From Pseudoduganella danionis (lineage in GTDB: Bacteria; Pseudomonadota; Gammaproteobacteria; Burkholderiales; Burkholderiaceae_D), in contig NZ_WNKW01000001.1 of assembly GCF_009720775.1 (NCBI RefSeq), positions 496,001 to 560,000 on the forward strand: 64,000 nt of DNA. Reading direction: 5' to 3'. The position numbers were made by a program, and so were the translations under genes. Below, piece by piece: positions 1-7,301 of this stretch. Position 1 is the stretch's first letter, and each line of letters starts with the position of its first letter. The notes beneath the pieces were generated by a model. It was given only the letters and a program-made list of their open reading frames with translations. It was not told where the DNA came from and searched no databases.

Positions 1-609
1 ATGAAGGCGGTGGACAAGTTCGAATACCGCCGCGGCTATAAATTCTCCACCTATGCGACGTGGTGGATCCGGCAGGCGATTACGCGTTCCATCGCCGATC
101 AGGCGCGCACCATCCGGATACCGGTGCACATGATCGAAACCATCAACAAGATGAACCGGATTTCGCGCCAGATTCTGCAGGAAACGGGTGCCGAGCCTGA
201 TCCGGCGACACTGGCCATCAAGATGGAGATGCCGGAAGATAAGATCCGCAAGATCATGAAGATCGCCAAAGAGCCGATTTCCATGGAAACGCCTATCGGT
301 GACGACGACGATTCCCATCTGGGCGACTTCATCGAGGACAACAACACGCTGGCGCCGTCCGATGCGGCCCTGCATGCCTCGATGCGCGGTGTGGTCAAGG
401 ATGTGCTCGATTCCCTCACGCCACGCGAAGCCAAGGTGCTGCGCATGCGCTTCGGTATCGAAATGTCGACCGACCATACGCTGGAAGAAGTGGGCAAACA
501 GTTTGACGTCACGCGCGAGCGTATCCGTCAGATCGAAGCCAAGGCACTGCGTAAATTGCGCCATCCTAGCCGTTCCGACAAGCTCAAGAGCTTCCTGGAA
601 GGTAACTAG
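1..609 (+). CDS. rpoD: RNA polymerase primary sigma factor RpoD (C-terminal part, 5' end outside window)
   Basis: Housekeeping sigma-70 factor that directs RNA polymerase to promoters. The visible 202 residues begin inside conserved region 2 (residues [19 protein letters not shown]), run through region 2.4 ([17 protein letters not shown], the -10 contact helix) and region 3, and end with region 4.2 (TLEEVGKQF then [20 protein letters not shown], the -35-binding helix-turn-helix). The first Met is internal in known RpoD proteins (GLMKAVDKF context), so the gene is cut by the window edge and this ATG is not the true start. The end at LKSFLEGN is the usual RpoD terminus. Identity is secure from the motifs. 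Confidence 0.97.
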   Translation: MKAVDKFEYRRGYKFSTYATWWIRQAITRSIADQARTIRIPVHMIETINKMNRISRQILQETGAEPDPATLAIKMEMPEDKIRKIMKIAKEPISMETPIGDDDDSHLGDFIEDNNTLAPSDAALHASMRGVVKDVLDSLTPREAKVLRMRFGIEMSTDHTLEEVGKQFDVTRERIRQIEAKALRKLRHPSRSDKLKSFLEGN

Positions 610-612
610 GGC

Positions 613-642
613 TTGACGCTGGGCCTGCCTAGCCAGTATCCT
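613..642 (+). promoter_or_regulatory. Possible promoter for the downstream tRNA
   Basis: TTGACG (613-618) and TATCCT (637-642) are separated by 18 bases, directly after the rpoD stop and about 50 bases before the tRNA. This could let the tRNA be made independently of rpoD. It is only a match to the sigma-70 consensus (5/6 and 4/6). Confidence 0.35.
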
Positions 643-690
643 CGCGCATTCGCTTAGTGCATGCACTTCAGGCGTAAGCTTTCAAAGTAT

Positions 691-767
691 GGGCCGTTAG
701 CTCAGTTGGTTAGAGCAGAGGACTCATAATCCTTTGGTCGCAGGTTCAAGTCCTGCACGGCCTACCA
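691..767 (+). tRNA. tRNA with CAU anticodon, probably tRNA-Ile2 (lysidine type)
   Basis: A full cloverleaf can be drawn: acceptor arms GGGCCGT/ACGGCCT, D arm GCTC..GAGC, anticodon stem GAGGA/TCCTT around loop CTCATAA, T arm GCAGG/CCTGC with TTCAAGT loop, discriminator A and an encoded CCA. The CAT anticodon means elongator Met or minor Ile (AUA-reading after TilS lysidine modification). The stretch from the anticodon to the variable loop (GACTCATAATC..TTGGTCGC) resembles E. coli ileX more than metT, so I favour Ile2, but Met is not excluded. Confidence 0.88.
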
Positions 768-771
768 ATAC

Positions 772-807
772 AAAAAGGAGTCAGATACCGTATCTGACTC
801 CTTTTTT
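772..807 (+). terminator. Rho-independent terminator after the tRNA
   Basis: A near-perfect hairpin AAAAAGGAGTCAGATA / TATCTGACTCCTTTTTT with a CCG loop lies 5 bases after the tRNA CCA end. The A-run and T-run at both flanks make it potentially bidirectional. Confidence 0.9.
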
Positions 808-904
808 CATTTCCGCTCCCGGCAGCATCCAGCAGGTTTGCGCAAAGTGGCTACAGGCCGCTATTTGGCCGCTACAGTGAAGTAGCGTCACCCAGCGCAA
901 AAAA

Positions 905-945
905 TTGTCACTCTCATTGATGTGATATATACTCAATTTTGAGTA
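905..945 (+). promoter_or_regulatory. Promoter and palindromic operator of the toxin-antitoxin pair
   Basis: TTGTCA (905-910), a 17-base spacer and TATACT (928-933) form a strong sigma-70 promoter. A palindrome TACTCAA-TT-TTGAGTA (930-945) overlaps the -10 element and the expected start site. That position is what autorepression by a DNA-binding antitoxin would use. A ribosome-binding site AAGGA (949-953) precedes the ATG at 962. Confidence 0.7.
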
Positions 946-961
946 ATTAAGGACTCATTTC

Positions 962-1270
962 ATGAGGCCGAATTACAAGCCCCCTTTTCTGGCATTCGTG
1001 AAGAAACAGAGTCGTCCGTTTCAGCTGGCGATCGAGGATGCCGTAGAGGACATCTGCGCGCAGCCATCTATCGGCGTAGCCAAGGCGGGTGATCTGCACG
1101 GTCTCCGGATTTTTAAATTCAGATACCATGGCCAGCAATTCCTGATTGCCTACTGCCCAACCGAGAGCGCCGGCTCAGGCAAGGCGTCAGGCTGGCAGCA
1201 GATAGACTTTTACCAGATAGGGCCGCACGAGAATTTTTATAGCAATCTCAAGAAGTATCTGAAATCGTGA
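962..1270 (+). CDS. Type II toxin of the RelE/ParE superfamily
   Basis: 102-residue protein with the size and closing motif of RelE/ParE-type toxins: a central beta-strand core (GDLHGLRIFKFRYHGQQF) and the C-terminal HENFYSNLKKYLK block common in this group. Such toxins either cleave mRNA on the ribosome or poison gyrase; which of the two is not visible here. The toxin comes first and the antitoxin second, with a 6-base gap, the HigBA-like order. The start is set by AAGGA 8 bases upstream and the strong promoter/palindrome just before it. A short insertion (ESAGSGKASGW) sits between the last two strands. Confidence 0.75.
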   Translation: MRPNYKPPFLAFVKKQSRPFQLAIEDAVEDICAQPSIGVAKAGDLHGLRIFKFRYHGQQFLIAYCPTESAGSGKASGWQQIDFYQIGPHENFYSNLKKYLKS

Positions 1271-1276
1271 GGACAT

Positions 1277-1618
1277 ATGCGTCAGAACACCGCAGAAGAA
1301 GTCTATCTAAGTTTTACCCGCTTACCGGCGAACGAGCGCGCCAGATTTTTCGCCTTGCTTGCCGAGCCAGCCCCCCCATCGCAGAATTTTTCACACGAGC
1401 AGGTGTTCGGGCATCTGGCTGGAGCGCGCTTCACGGCACAGGAGGCAGCAGAGTATCTGGGAGTTTCGATGGCCACCTTCCGCCGCTATGTGGCCCATGG
1501 CAAGCTCAAGGCGAGAGAAGAAGTTGGCCGTAGCCAGCTGTTCGCAACGGAAGACCTCAAGCATTTCAAGCGGGCGTTGCAGGAAGTCAGAACGCGTGGC
1601 GCCGTAACGGCAGCCTGA
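1277..1618 (+). CDS. Antitoxin-like DNA-binding protein with MerR/excisionase-type helix-turn-helix
   Basis: 113 residues. The N-terminal ~50 residues are helical (NTAEEVYLSFTRLPANERARFFALLAE). The second half carries a winged helix-turn-helix of the excisionase/MerR type: FTAQEAAEYLGVSMATFRRYVAHGKLKA followed by a wing and ATEDLKHFKRAL. It lies 6 bases after the toxin gene with a GAGG ribosome-binding site over the toxin stop. From the pairing I infer it is the antitoxin and the repressor acting on the palindrome at 930-945. No terminator is evident before the convergent gene ending at 1620. Confidence 0.7.
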   Translation: MRQNTAEEVYLSFTRLPANERARFFALLAEPAPPSQNFSHEQVFGHLAGARFTAQEAAEYLGVSMATFRRYVAHGKLKAREEVGRSQLFATEDLKHFKRALQEVRTRGAVTAA

Positions 1619-1619
1619 A

Positions 1620-4600
1620 TCAGCTTTGCATAGATGCTGACATACCCGCTTGCGCAAGGCAGACGGCGCGTAGCTGCAGCAGGCTGGCGCGGTGCAAGTG
1701 CTCGTCCAGCTGGTCGGCGCTGGCCAGCGCAGCGTCGATCTGGGCTCGCTGGCTGGCGTAGTCCTGCAGGTAGCCATGGGCTTCGGCCAGCGGATGCAGG
1801 AAGGCCACCAGTATGCCCGGCATCACGCTGCGCACGGCGCCGGCAGCGTATTCGAGCAAGGCGATGCCTTCAGGCTGGCCGGCACGGGCCAGACTCCAGC
1901 CGCGCAGCATGGTGCCCGCCACCTGCCACAGTGCGAGCTGGTACTGGCCGGCGATGGCAAGGATTTCTTCGGCCAGCGCCGCCACCTGCGCACCATCCTG
2001 CTGTAGCCGGTGCACGGTGGCAGCATGGACCAGCGCGAAGCAGAGCGAATCAGGGTGTTCGAGCTGGCGTGCCAGCGTCACGGCGGCCGCAGCGGTTGCC
2101 AGCGCGGCCGTATGCTGGCCCAGCGCTTGATGGGCCCACGCCGCATAGGCCAGACCCGCCACTTGCGGATCATGGCCGCGCTGCTGTCCGTGCCCGTGCT
2201 GCCGTGGCTGACCGGCACAGAGCTGGGTGGCTGCCTGTGCATGGTCCAGTGCTGCATCGTAGCGGCCCTGCCACAGGGCCTGATTGGCGGCCGCTGCATG
2301 GGCGTGGCCACGCCGCAGCACATCGCCACTCGCGTCGGCCGCCTGCAGCAGTGGCGCTATCAGTTCCGCGCTGGCGCGGAAGCTGGCCTGCGCGCGCGAA
2401 CTTGAGACCATCCACAGGCCCCACAGCACGTCGAAACGGGCCGCACCGTCATACAGTCCGGCATACTCGCCCTGACACTGGGCAAAGGCGCGGTCGTACA
2501 CGGCCGCTGCCTCTGCCGAGCCATAACCGGCCAGTGCCAGCAAAGCCTGTCCCAGCACCAGCAGCAGATCGCGTTCCATGCCGGCTCGTATCGTACCGGG
2601 AGGGAGATGTTCGAGCGCCGCTAGTCCGTTGCGCAAATGCGCCGCCGACTCGGCGCAGGCGTGTGCGGCCAGTGCCTGCTGGCCTGCCTGGAGCCACCAT
2701 GTCAGCGCGGCCGGATAGTCGGCTGCCTTGCCCAGATGGTAGGCCAGTTGTGCCGGCTGCTGGCTGGTGCGCTGGGGGAAGTGCTGGATCAGCGCATCGG
2801 CAATGCGGCGGTGGGCGCGCTGGCAGTCGGTGCGCGTCTGTGACTGGTAGGCGGCCACCTGCAGCAGGGCGTGGCGGAATTCGAACTCGCGTGCATCGCG
2901 CGCTTCCAGCAGGCGCGCCTGCTGCAGCGTTTGCAGTTGCTGTGCATCGACGTGGGTGACATGGGCCAGCAGCTCTAAATCGAAGCTGCGGCCTATGGTG
3001 GCGGCGTATTGCGCGAGTCTGCGGGCCGCACCTGTAGCGTCCAGCCGCGCCGCCAGCAGATAGGCCAACGTGGCCGGTACGCTGCTGGCGGCCGGCTGCG
3101 CCAGTGCCTGCTGCACCAGTTCCTCGGCAAACAGTGGTATGCCTTCGGCACTGGCGACGATGCGGGCGATGGCGGCGGGCGGCAGTGCGCCTTCGCTGGC
3201 ACCGACCAGCGCTGCCATGGCTGCGTCGTCCAGTTGCGCCAGTTCCAGCAATGTCGTGTGTGCGGGCAACCACGGGGCCAGCGGGCTGTCGTTACGGACT
3301 GTGTAGACGGTCAACACGGGCAGCGCGGTCGTGTGCTGGGCCAGCGCGGCTAGCAAGGCCTGAGTGGACGGATCGGCCCAGTGCAGATCTTCCACTGCCA
3401 GCAGCAAGGGGCATTGTGCTGCAGCGCTGCGCAACAGCGCTATCAGCGCGCTGCTGGTGTGCTGGCGCAGCGTTTCGCTGCTCAGCACCGCTGGTGTTTC
3501 GGCTATGCCCAGCAGTGCTTGCAATCCCGCTGTGACGGCAGCGGCGATGGCGCTGTGCTGGTGCGCCAGATAGTCGGCCAGCAGGCTGCGCCGGCTGGCC
3601 GCATCGTCCTCGGGCTGGCAACCAAGCTGGCGTTCCAGCAGCGTGATCAGGGGCTGCCACGGGGTGTGCTGAAAGGCTGCTTCGCACTGCAGTTCCAGCC
3701 GCTGCCAGCGTGTGTCGTCCAGCGTGCCGGCCAGTTCGCGCAGCAGGCGCGATTTGCCTATGCCTGCTTCGCCGCGCAGCACCACCTGCAGGCCCTGTCC
3801 GTGGCTGGCAACGTCGCGCAGTGCTGCCAACTGCGCGAGTTCGGCCGCGCGCCCTACCAGCGGCAGTAGACGGGGCGCAGCATCGAGACGGCTGGTGGCG
3901 CTCGTGGCACCGGCCACGCGGTAGCTACGGAAGGCTTGCGAGCCGCAGGGCTGCAGATAGAAATAGCCGCTCACTAGCTGGCGGGCCGCATCACTGAGGT
4001 GGATTTCGCCACTGCCGGCGCGCTCGTTCAGGCGCGCGGCCAGTGCCGAAGCCTGACCGGCGGGGTCAGGCTGCTCGCCTTGCGCGCCCGTGACGATGAT
4101 AGCGCTGTGTATGCCGCTGCGGGCGTAGACGCCGGCCTGACAGGCGGCGCTGATGGCGCGGGCGGCGCGTACGGCGCTGCGCGCGGCATCTTCGGCGGCG
4201 ACAGGGTAGCCGAAGTAGCCGACAAAGCTGCCGCCCGGGCCCGCGACGACGTGGCCACCGTGCTGACGTGCCAGTTCGGTACCGTGCTGGTAGGGCAGGC
4301 GCAGGCGTTCGGCAAGGTCTTCTGCGTCAATGCTGCCCGCTGCATGCAGGCTGCAGTGCAGTATGGTGACCAGCCGCCGTTCGGGAAAAGCCGGCACGTG
4401 GGCTGCAGCGACTCCTTGCTGCGGCGCAGGCCAGCCGTCCATGCGGACGCTGCACGCTTCGCGCCGCTGCAATTGGCCGCGTATGGTCTCGGCCAGCTCG
4501 CGCGTAGCCGCTGCCGGGCTGGTTCCCAGTTCGTGTTCCAGCAGGCGCTGGCAGTTGTCATAGTGCCCCAACGCTTCGGCCGGCCGCCCGGTGGCAGCCA

Positions 4601-5273
4601 GCAGGCGTATCACGGCGCGGTGCGCCGTCTCGTTCCATGGTTCCAGCGCCAGATAGCGGCGCGCATGCTGCAGCGCGCGCTCGCTGGCGCCTTGCTGCTC
4701 CAGTGACTCGCGCAAGCTTTCCAGCAGTCGCAGCATGTGCTGGTGCAGGCTGGCGCGCCAGCCATCACGCCAGCCTTCAAAGTCCGCTGCATCATCGACG
4801 GCCAGATCGGCGAGGAAGTCGCCACGATACAGGGCGGCGGCCGCTTCCAACTGGCCGATGTGCTGTTCGATGGCCTCGCTGCTGCGGGTCGGCAGGCTGC
4901 TGGCCGTAGCGAGAAAGGCGCGCACGTCGAGCCACCAGTCGCCATCGTTATTCAGGCGTACGGCCTCGCGTCCGGTGATTAGCTGCGCAGCGCCATCGCC
5001 CAGCATGCGGCGCAGATGGTAGAGCGTCTGGCGCAGGTTGATGCGCGCTGCTTCGGCGGGCAACTGTGGCCACAGCAAGTCTGCCAGTTGTTCGCGGCGG
5101 TGGCTGCGCTGGCTTTCCAGCGCCAGATAAGCCAGCAGAGCCAGCATCTTGCTATAGACCTTGCCAGCGGGCGGCTGGCCCGCGACGCTGAGCTGGATGT
5201 CGCCCAGCAGGTGGAGCTGCAACCGGACTGGTGATGGAGGTTGTGGCGGCATGGCGGTGCTGGGAGCGGACAC
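1620..5273 (-). CDS. SARP/BTAD - cyclase-like - AAA ATPase transcriptional regulator
   Basis: Giant 1217-residue regulator. Residues ~17-105 form an OmpR/SARP-type winged helix (RREQLADLLWP, ARINLRQTLYHLRRML), ~110-270 the bacterial transcriptional activation domain (helical TPR-like, ending RLLEHELGTSP), ~295-455 a class III cyclase-like fold, and from ~470 an AAA_16/STAND ATPase with Walker A GEAGIGKSR (501-509) and Walker B LLLAVEDLHWAD (623-634). The remaining ~400 residues are Ala/Leu-rich helical repeats. In the cyclase part the metal aspartates are missing (VTILHCSL and AGPGGSFVGYFG where FAD and GDG are expected), so it is probably a ligand sensor, not an enzyme. It is divergent from the porin/phosphate module; a link is possible but unproven. 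Confidence 0.8.
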   Translation of the reverse strand: MSAPSTAMPPQPPSPVRLQLHLLGDIQLSVAGQPPAGKVYSKMLALLAYLALESQRSHRREQLADLLWPQLPAEAARINLRQTLYHLRRMLGDGAAQLITGREAVRLNNDGDWWLDVRAFLATASSLPTRSSEAIEQHIGQLEAAAALYRGDFLADLAVDDAADFEGWRDGWRASLHQHMLRLLESLRESLEQQGASERALQHARRYLALEPWNETAHRAVIRLLAATGRPAEALGHYDNCQRLLEHELGTSPAAATRELAETIRGQLQRREACSVRMDGWPAPQQGVAAAHVPAFPERRLVTILHCSLHAAGSIDAEDLAERLRLPYQHGTELARQHGGHVVAGPGGSFVGYFGYPVAAEDAARSAVRAARAISAACQAGVYARSGIHSAIIVTGAQGEQPDPAGQASALAARLNERAGSGEIHLSDAARQLVSGYFYLQPCGSQAFRSYRVAGATSATSRLDAAPRLLPLVGRAAELAQLAALRDVASHGQGLQVVLRGEAGIGKSRLLRELAGTLDDTRWQRLELQCEAAFQHTPWQPLITLLERQLGCQPEDDAASRRSLLADYLAHQHSAIAAAVTAGLQALLGIAETPAVLSSETLRQHTSSALIALLRSAAAQCPLLLAVEDLHWADPSTQALLAALAQHTTALPVLTVYTVRNDSPLAPWLPAHTTLLELAQLDDAAMAALVGASEGALPPAAIARIVASAEGIPLFAEELVQQALAQPAASSVPATLAYLLAARLDATGAARRLAQYAATIGRSFDLELLAHVTHVDAQQLQTLQQARLLEARDAREFEFRHALLQVAAYQSQTRTDCQRAHRRIADALIQHFPQRTSQQPAQLAYHLGKAADYPAALTWWLQAGQQALAAHACAESAAHLRNGLAALEHLPPGTIRAGMERDLLLVLGQALLALAGYGSAEAAAVYDRAFAQCQGEYAGLYDGAARFDVLWGLWMVSSSRAQASFRASAELIAPLLQAADASGDVLRRGHAHAAAANQALWQGRYDAALDHAQAATQLCAGQPRQHGHGQQRGHDPQVAGLAYAAWAHQALGQHTAALATAAAAVTLARQLEHPDSLCFALVHAATVHRLQQDGAQVAALAEEILAIAGQYQLALWQVAGTMLRGWSLARAGQPEGIALLEYAAGAVRSVMPGILVAFLHPLAEAHGYLQDYASQRAQIDAALASADQLDEHLHRASLLQLRAVCLAQAGMSASMQS

Positions 5274-5479
5274 TTGGAAATTGGCGCTTGCTGGTTGGCG
5301 TTATCAGCGCTCGGCTTGCAGTTAACGCCCGGTTTACGCTGGCTTGTTAAGATGAAAATTATATTTAATGCAATTAAGACATTTTATCATCAAGTGACGT
5401 AGCGCTCTGGCGGGCTGCGTTGGCAGCGGGCGCGCGTGATGGCGTGGCCTGCTTCGAATCACTACGGACTGCAAGCGCG
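5274..5479. promoter_or_regulatory. Divergent intergenic region between the large regulator and the porin operon
   Basis: 206 bases holding an AT-rich island (about 5340-5395) in otherwise GC-rich DNA. A minus-strand TATAAT hexamer is present (plus-strand ATTATA, 5358-5363) without a good -35. No Pho box of the TGTCA-N6-TGTCA type was found here. The region probably carries promoters in both directions. Confidence 0.4.
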
Positions 5480-6853
5480 ATGACCTATTTTTCTCTGACT
5501 ACTCCACGCCGTCAGGCGCTGGCGCTGGCCTTGCTGCTGGCCAGTGCGCTGGCGGCTGCCCGCGCCGACGAAGCGGCTAATGCGGCTAATTCTGCTAACG
5601 ATGCACCAGCGGCGCTGCGCCTGTCCGGCTTCGGTACGCTGGGCATCACACACAACGATAACAGTGATGCCGGCGCGATCTTCTCGAGTGCGCAGAAACG
5701 TCCGGCCGGGCAGGGCTGGTCGGCCAATCTGGATTCTGTACTGGGCTTGCAGCTCGAGTGGCAGGCTGGCGCCAACACGGCGTTCGTGCTGCAGGGCGTG
5801 GTGCGCGCCGGTGACGACCTATCGCCCGAACTGCGCATGGCCTATCTGCGCCAGCAGATCAGCAATGACTTCGCCGTGCGTGCAGGGCGCATCCGCAGCC
5901 CGCTGTATTTCGACTCGGACGTGGTGGAAATCGGCTACGCCTATCTGATGGCGCGTCCTGCACTGCCGCTGTATGGCACCGTCAACAGCGTGGCCTCGCT
6001 GGACGGAGCCGACCTGCAATGGCGCCACAATATCGGCGACACCGCGCTGCTGGCGCAGGCCTATTACGGCCAGTCCGATTACCGCCACCGCTTCTATAAT
6101 CTCGACCCCGTGCAGGCGGCCGATGCCAGCTTGCGCAATATCCGCGGGCTGGCCGTCAGTGCCACCCTGCCCAATCTGATCCTGCGTGCGTCGCATAGCG
6201 TGATCGGCAGTTACACCATGCGCTCGGCTCAGGTCAGCCAGATCAATGGCGCAACGGCGCAACTGGCCGGGGCGCTGCAGGCCAGCGCTGCCAACCCCTA
6301 TCTGCCGCCAGCGCTGGCGGCCGGACTGCAGGCGCGTGCCCAGAGCATACGTGCGCTGGCCGCGCCGTTCGATAGCCGGCCGCTGTACACCAGCGTGGGC
6401 TTCGATGCGAATGCGGGCGACTGGCGCCTGCTGGGCGAAGCCACGCGGCTCGATTCGCGCTCGGCCATGGTGGGCAAATACCATGGCTACCAGTTCACCG
6501 TGGCGCGCAGCTTCGATGAATTCACGCCGTATGTATCGCTGGCGCGCCAGCGCCGCGCCAGTCCGGCGCTCGATACTTCGGCGCTGGCACCTACCGGGCT
6601 CGATCCCATGCTCGATGGCGGGCTGGCCCAGCTCAAAGGGGGGCTGGATCAGGCTGCGCGCTATGCCGATCTGTCGACCCGTTCCATCAGTGCCGGCGTA
6701 CGCTACGACTTCCGCGGCAATATGGCGCTCAAGCTGCAGTACGACCACCTGCAGACGCCCGGCGCCTACTCGCCCGGCTACTTTGCCGTGTCCCGCCTGC
6801 CCATCCGTCCGACCGTGAACCTGTTCACCGTGTCGCTCGATTTCGTTTTCTGA
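5480..6853 (+). CDS. Outer-membrane porin-like beta-barrel protein
   Basis: 457-residue protein with a signal peptide (MTYFSLTTPRRQALALALLL..ALAAARA) and a beta-barrel body: alternating hydrophobic strands such as LRLSGFGTLGITHN and LVGLQLEW-like segments, R/Y/D-rich turns, and a terminal strand ending LFTVSLDFVF with the C-terminal Phe that BamA recognises. It resembles the porin group found beside phosphate or carboxylate uptake genes, but the substrate cannot be read from sequence. The ATG at 5480 was chosen because the signal peptide starts there; an in-frame TTG at 5420 would add 20 unlikely residues. It is first in a five-gene run; the next gene starts 10 bases after its stop. Confidence 0.75.
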   Translation: MTYFSLTTPRRQALALALLLASALAAARADEAANAANSANDAPAALRLSGFGTLGITHNDNSDAGAIFSSAQKRPAGQGWSANLDSVLGLQLEWQAGANTAFVLQGVVRAGDDLSPELRMAYLRQQISNDFAVRAGRIRSPLYFDSDVVEIGYAYLMARPALPLYGTVNSVASLDGADLQWRHNIGDTALLAQAYYGQSDYRHRFYNLDPVQAADASLRNIRGLAVSATLPNLILRASHSVIGSYTMRSAQVSQINGATAQLAGALQASAANPYLPPALAAGLQARAQSIRALAAPFDSRPLYTSVGFDANAGDWRLLGEATRLDSRSAMVGKYHGYQFTVARSFDEFTPYVSLARQRRASPALDTSALAPTGLDPMLDGGLAQLKGGLDQAARYADLSTRSISAGVRYDFRGNMALKLQYDHLQTPGAYSPGYFAVSRLPIRPTVNLFTVSLDFVF

Positions 6854-6863
6854 AGGTCGCATC

Positions 6864-7289
6864 ATGCGCATAGCACAGTACTCTCTGATCAGTTGCCTGC
6901 TGCTGGCCTGCAGCTGGGCCCAGGCGCAGGTCGTGGTGGTGGTCAACCGCGATACTGCCGTCGAAAAAATCAATTCCGATCAGGCCACCCAGATGTTCCT
7001 CAAGCAGGTGCAGACCTGGCCTGATGGCAAGCCGGTGCAGCCCATCGATATCCGTGAAGGCGCGCCGCTGCGCGCCGAGTTCTATAGCAAGGTCACGGGG
7101 CGTAGCGCCGGCCAGGTGCGCGCCTACTGGGCGCGCCAAAGCTTTACCGGCATGGGCTTCCCGCCCAGGCAGGCCGACAGTGCCGAAGAGGTGAGCAAAC
7201 TGGTCCAAGCCACGCCCGGCGCCATCGGCTACATTCACAAGAAGCAGGTAGCGCCGGCCCTGAAAGTCGTACTTGAAACCTCGCCCTGA
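6864..7289 (+). CDS. Short PstS-like periplasmic phosphate-binding family protein
   Basis: 141 residues with a signal peptide (MRIAQYSLISCLLLACSWAQA, cleavage near AQA). The mature part matches the C-terminal half of PstS-type binding proteins: VVVNRDTAVEKINSDQATQMFL, RAEFYSKVTGRSAGQVRAYW, and TPGAIGYIHKK. Full-length PstS is over twice as long, so this is the half-size variant seen in proteobacteria next to sensors. No PstCAB permease is nearby. With a downstream SpoIIE protein that has a periplasmic domain, I infer a sensing role (presenting phosphate or another anion to the sensor) more than bulk uptake. Confidence 0.7.
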   Translation: MRIAQYSLISCLLLACSWAQAQVVVVVNRDTAVEKINSDQATQMFLKQVQTWPDGKPVQPIDIREGAPLRAEFYSKVTGRSAGQVRAYWARQSFTGMGFPPRQADSAEEVSKLVQATPGAIGYIHKKQVAPALKVVLETSP

Positions 7290-7301
7290 TTGCGCAATCC
7301 C

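Noticed and set aside
691-962. Attachment-site direct repeat at the tRNA 3' end
   Set aside because: No second copy of the tRNA 3' end or integrase gene is visible in the window.
5274-5479. Pho box search upstream of the porin/PstS-like module
   Set aside because: No TGTCA-N6-TGTCA pair was found, so phosphate control of this module by PhoB is not claimed.
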